Source: Terriglobia bacterium
GTDB lineage: Bacteria; Acidobacteriota; Terriglobia; Terriglobales; Acidobacteriaceae
Reading direction: 5' to 3'
NCBI GenBank assembly: GCA_020073215.1
Contig: JAIQFO010000037.1
Location: 1-48,657 of the forward strand
Length of the DNA: 48,657 nt
Part shown: positions 46,535 to 48,657 of the stretch, piece after piece
How positions within the stretch are numbered: position 1 is the first letter of the stretch
How the letters are laid out: every line of letters starts with the position of its first letter
The notes under the pieces: model-generated
The model's database searches: none
What the model saw: the letters and a program-made list of their open reading frames with translations, nothing else
Told to the model about the DNA's origin: nothing
Program-made: the position numbers and the translations under genes

Positions 46535-46825
46535 ACCGCCTCCTCGGAGTTGCCGGCAGACGGAGAAGCTGACTGGGAAGGGGTATTGGTCCAGTCGATT
46601 GTGCGTCGGACGTCTCAACTCTCGAGTGGAGCGTAGCCTTCTGATAGACTGAAAGTCCTTCGCAAACGCTGATGTTTTTCTACGAGTTTTTCCCACTCTT
46701 GCTGCTCGCGAAGAGGGCAACGACGAATACCGTGCGCACTGTCGGCTGAAATTTGTCGGAAAGTAGATGTGGACGAACGCACTACTACCCCAGCGAGATC
46801 GAATGGGGAATAATGTTGTGAGACC

Positions 46826-48586
46826 ATGCCGAAACAACAATACGAATTTGGAGCGTTCTGTTTGGATCCCGCAGGTCCCCTGTTGTTTCGCGAAGGGCAG
46901 GTCATCCCGCTTGCGCCGAAAGTCGCGGACGTTCTTCTGGTACTTCTAGAAAACTGCGGGAAAGTCGTCGAAAAGGAATATCTGCTCAGAAAAGTTTGGC
47001 CCGATACTTTTGTGGCAGAGGGCAGCCTGGCGCGCACCGTCTCCATTTTGAGAAAGGCGTTGGGAGAGGAGCAGGAATATATCGCCACGGTTCCGAAACG
47101 CGGGTATCGTTTCGTGGCGTCGGTAAGGCAACCTCCGAGTGCCGCCACAATACCGACAGTGGTTCCCGGAAGAGTGCTGCTGGCTGTCCTCCCTTTTCAG
47201 AACCTCAACAGTGACAAGGAACAAGAGTACTTCGCTGACGGCATGACGGAGGAAATGACAACGCAACTGGCCCGGCTGAATCTCGATCAACTCCGGGTAA
47301 TCGCTCGAACATCTGCGATGACCTATAAGGGAACTGGGAAATCGATTGATGAGATCGGCCGCGAACTGGGGGTTACCTACATTTTGGAAGGCAGTGTTCG
47401 CCACTGGGGAGACCGGGTGCGGATCAGCGCCCAACTGGTACTTGCCCGTGAGCAAACCCATGTCTGGGCCCAGAGTTATGAGGAAAATGTCGCGGATGTC
47501 CTGAAACTGCAAAGCCAGATCGCGTGTGCCATAGCCGACGAGATTCAGATTAAGCTGACACCGCAAGATCGAAGGCGGCTTACCCGCAATCGTAGCGTGA
47601 ACCCGAAAGCGCATGAACTGTACCTCAAGGGCCGTTACGTCTGGAACAGAAGAACGGAAGACTCCCTCAAGAAAGCACTCGACTATTTCCAACAATCTCT
47701 CGAGAACGATCCGACCTATGCTGAAGGTTATGTCGGTTTAGCGGATTCGTTGAACAGTCTTGGCTACTACAATGCCATGCCGCCGAGGGAGGCCTTTCCC
47801 AAGGCAAAGGGCGCGGCGATCCGCGCCCTGCAACTGGACGATTCCCTGGGCGAAGCCCATGCCGCATTGGGAGTCATCAAACGCGATTTTGAATGGGACT
47901 GGCCCGGAGCAGCGAAGGAGTTCAAGAGAGCGCTTGAGTTGAATGCCGGCCATGCTGACGCTCACAACTGGTACGCTACCCTGTTCAACATGCTCGGTCG
48001 ACCAGAGGATGCTCTAAAGGCTAAGGCGGCGGCGTTGGAACTGGATCCTCTTTCCTTGTCCGTTAACACTGACCTGGGGCGAACGTTCTACTTTGCACGG
48101 CAATACGATCGCGCGGTGGAGCAATTCCAGAAAACTATGGAGTTCGATCCAAATTTTGGGATCACTTATCTTTGGCTGGGAGAGGTTTTCGAGCAGCAGG
48201 GGTTGCTCGACAAGGCAATTTCACATTTGGAGAAAGGAGTCGGCATTGCGGGTGGCAGTCCCTATGCGCTGGCCAAGTTGGGACACGGCTTCGCAATGGT
48301 GGGAAGCTGCGATGAAGCGCGTGCTGTGCTCAACCAGTTGAGGGAGTTGTCGAGCCAAAGATACGTTTCACCGTACGACATCGCGATGATTCACGTAGGC
48401 TTGCAGGAAAACGACGAAGCCTTCTCGTGGTTGCAGAAGGCTTTTGAACAACGGTCTCTTTGGCTGGGCTATCTCAACGTAGAACCCCAACTGGATCCGC
48501 TGCGCTCAGACCGGCGCTTCCACGAACTGCTCCGCCGCATCGGTCTGCTCAACCGGGCTTCTCACGGAGGCCAGTTGATCAGTTGA
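46826..48586 (+). CDS. Winged-helix / TolB-like / TPR regulator (CadC-like)
   Basis: 586 residues. Residues 6-100 are an OmpR/ToxR-type winged helix (VADVLLVLLENCGKVVEKEY, ARTVSILRKALGEEQEYI, PKRGYRF). Residues 115-250 form the TolB/FlgO-like domain common in acidobacterial and rhizobial regulators: LLAVLPFQNLNSDKEQEYFA, GMTEEMTTQLARLN, ILEGSVRHWGDRVRISAQLV. The rest is a chain of TPR repeats (GRPEDALKAKAAALELDPLS, QYDRAVEQFQKTMEFDPNFG). There is no membrane helix between the wing and the TolB-like domain, unlike CadC, so it is cytosolic. It lies divergently 290 bp from the aspartic protease, its possible target. Confidence 0.9.
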   Translation: MPKQQYEFGAFCLDPAGPLLFREGQVIPLAPKVADVLLVLLENCGKVVEKEYLLRKVWPDTFVAEGSLARTVSILRKALGEEQEYIATVPKRGYRFVASVRQPPSAATIPTVVPGRVLLAVLPFQNLNSDKEQEYFADGMTEEMTTQLARLNLDQLRVIARTSAMTYKGTGKSIDEIGRELGVTYILEGSVRHWGDRVRISAQLVLAREQTHVWAQSYEENVADVLKLQSQIACAIADEIQIKLTPQDRRRLTRNRSVNPKAHELYLKGRYVWNRRTEDSLKKALDYFQQSLENDPTYAEGYVGLADSLNSLGYYNAMPPREAFPKAKGAAIRALQLDDSLGEAHAALGVIKRDFEWDWPGAAKEFKRALELNAGHADAHNWYATLFNMLGRPEDALKAKAAALELDPLSLSVNTDLGRTFYFARQYDRAVEQFQKTMEFDPNFGITYLWLGEVFEQQGLLDKAISHLEKGVGIAGGSPYALAKLGHGFAMVGSCDEARAVLNQLRELSSQRYVSPYDIAMIHVGLQENDEAFSWLQKAFEQRSLWLGYLNVEPQLDPLRSDRRFHELLRRIGLLNRASHGGQLIS

Positions 48587-48603
48587 TCTAGTGTTTTCGT
48601 GCG

Positions 48604-48624
48604 CAGCCGAGGCATCCTCGGGCT
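48604..48624 (+). terminator. Hairpin after the last gene
   Basis: CAGCCGAGG-CAT-CCTCGGGCTG (48604-48624, one bulged base) lies 18 bp after the regulator's stop. Strong stem without a clear T-run, so a weak or rho-dependent terminator. Confidence 0.4.
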
Positions 48625-48657
48625 GAGCGTAACGCTGGCCATGCCTGACATCCTGGT

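Overview
The window looks like a chromosome segment of a soil or sediment Acidobacteriota-type bacterium. This is inferred from the gene families, not from a marker gene. The clues are a very large Oar-like TonB-dependent receptor with an N-terminal carboxypeptidase-regulatory domain, several ToxR/CadC-type winged-helix regulators fused to ATPase or TPR modules, secreted Asp-box and YVTN propellers, and a PilZ-like remnant. GC content is high and the segment carries much IS debris.

Layout. Positions 1-2550 (minus strand) hold a decaheme c-type cytochrome followed by an MtrB/PioB-type outer-membrane barrel that runs off the left edge. Together they form an MtrA/MtrB-like electron conduit. Positions 3377-9315 form an island-like block. 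It contains a compact prokaryotic ubiquitin-like cassette (single multi-ubiquitin-type domain protein, E1-like ThiF protein, DUF6527 protein) transcribed away from an XRE regulator/ImmA-IrrE peptidase pair. An HNH-type protein, a tRNA-Glu(CTC) gene and a tyrosine recombinase follow.

Positions 9350-19500 are a graveyard of mobile elements and broken genes. They include a frameshifted PilZ-like gene, a 147-bp MITE, an RDD protein, a complete IS1111-group IS110 element, a LuxR-type HTH protein with a decapitated response regulator, and an IS110 fragment flanked by 17-bp inverted repeats. A tatA/tatB pair with a broken tatC follows, then a DUF420-like protein, an oxidoreductase stub cut by IS66, and a frameshifted IS66. 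A 32-bp dispersed repeat occurs four times here. One copy is split exactly by the IS1111 element and another by the MITE.

Positions 19620-32713 hold two paralogous modules. Each is a roughly 990-residue winged-helix/STAND-like ATPase/TPR regulator on the minus strand facing secreted proteins on the plus strand, ending in a secreted Asp-box (BNR) propeller. A class C beta-lactamase-fold hydrolase lies between them. Positions 33081-40970 form an uptake and hydrolysis locus: amidohydrolase and TonB-dependent receptor on the minus strand, IclR regulator and P1-family (DmpA-like) peptidase on the plus strand. The right end has an epoxide-hydrolase-like enzyme, a secreted protein with repeated beta-rich segments, a lipocalin-like protein with a damaged start, a cupredoxin, a two-lobed aspartic protease and a winged-helix/TolB-like/TPR regulator.

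The most promising systems for follow-up are the ubiquitin-like cassette with its putative XRE-ImmA control, the IS1111/repeat targeting pair, and the duplicated regulator-propeller modules.
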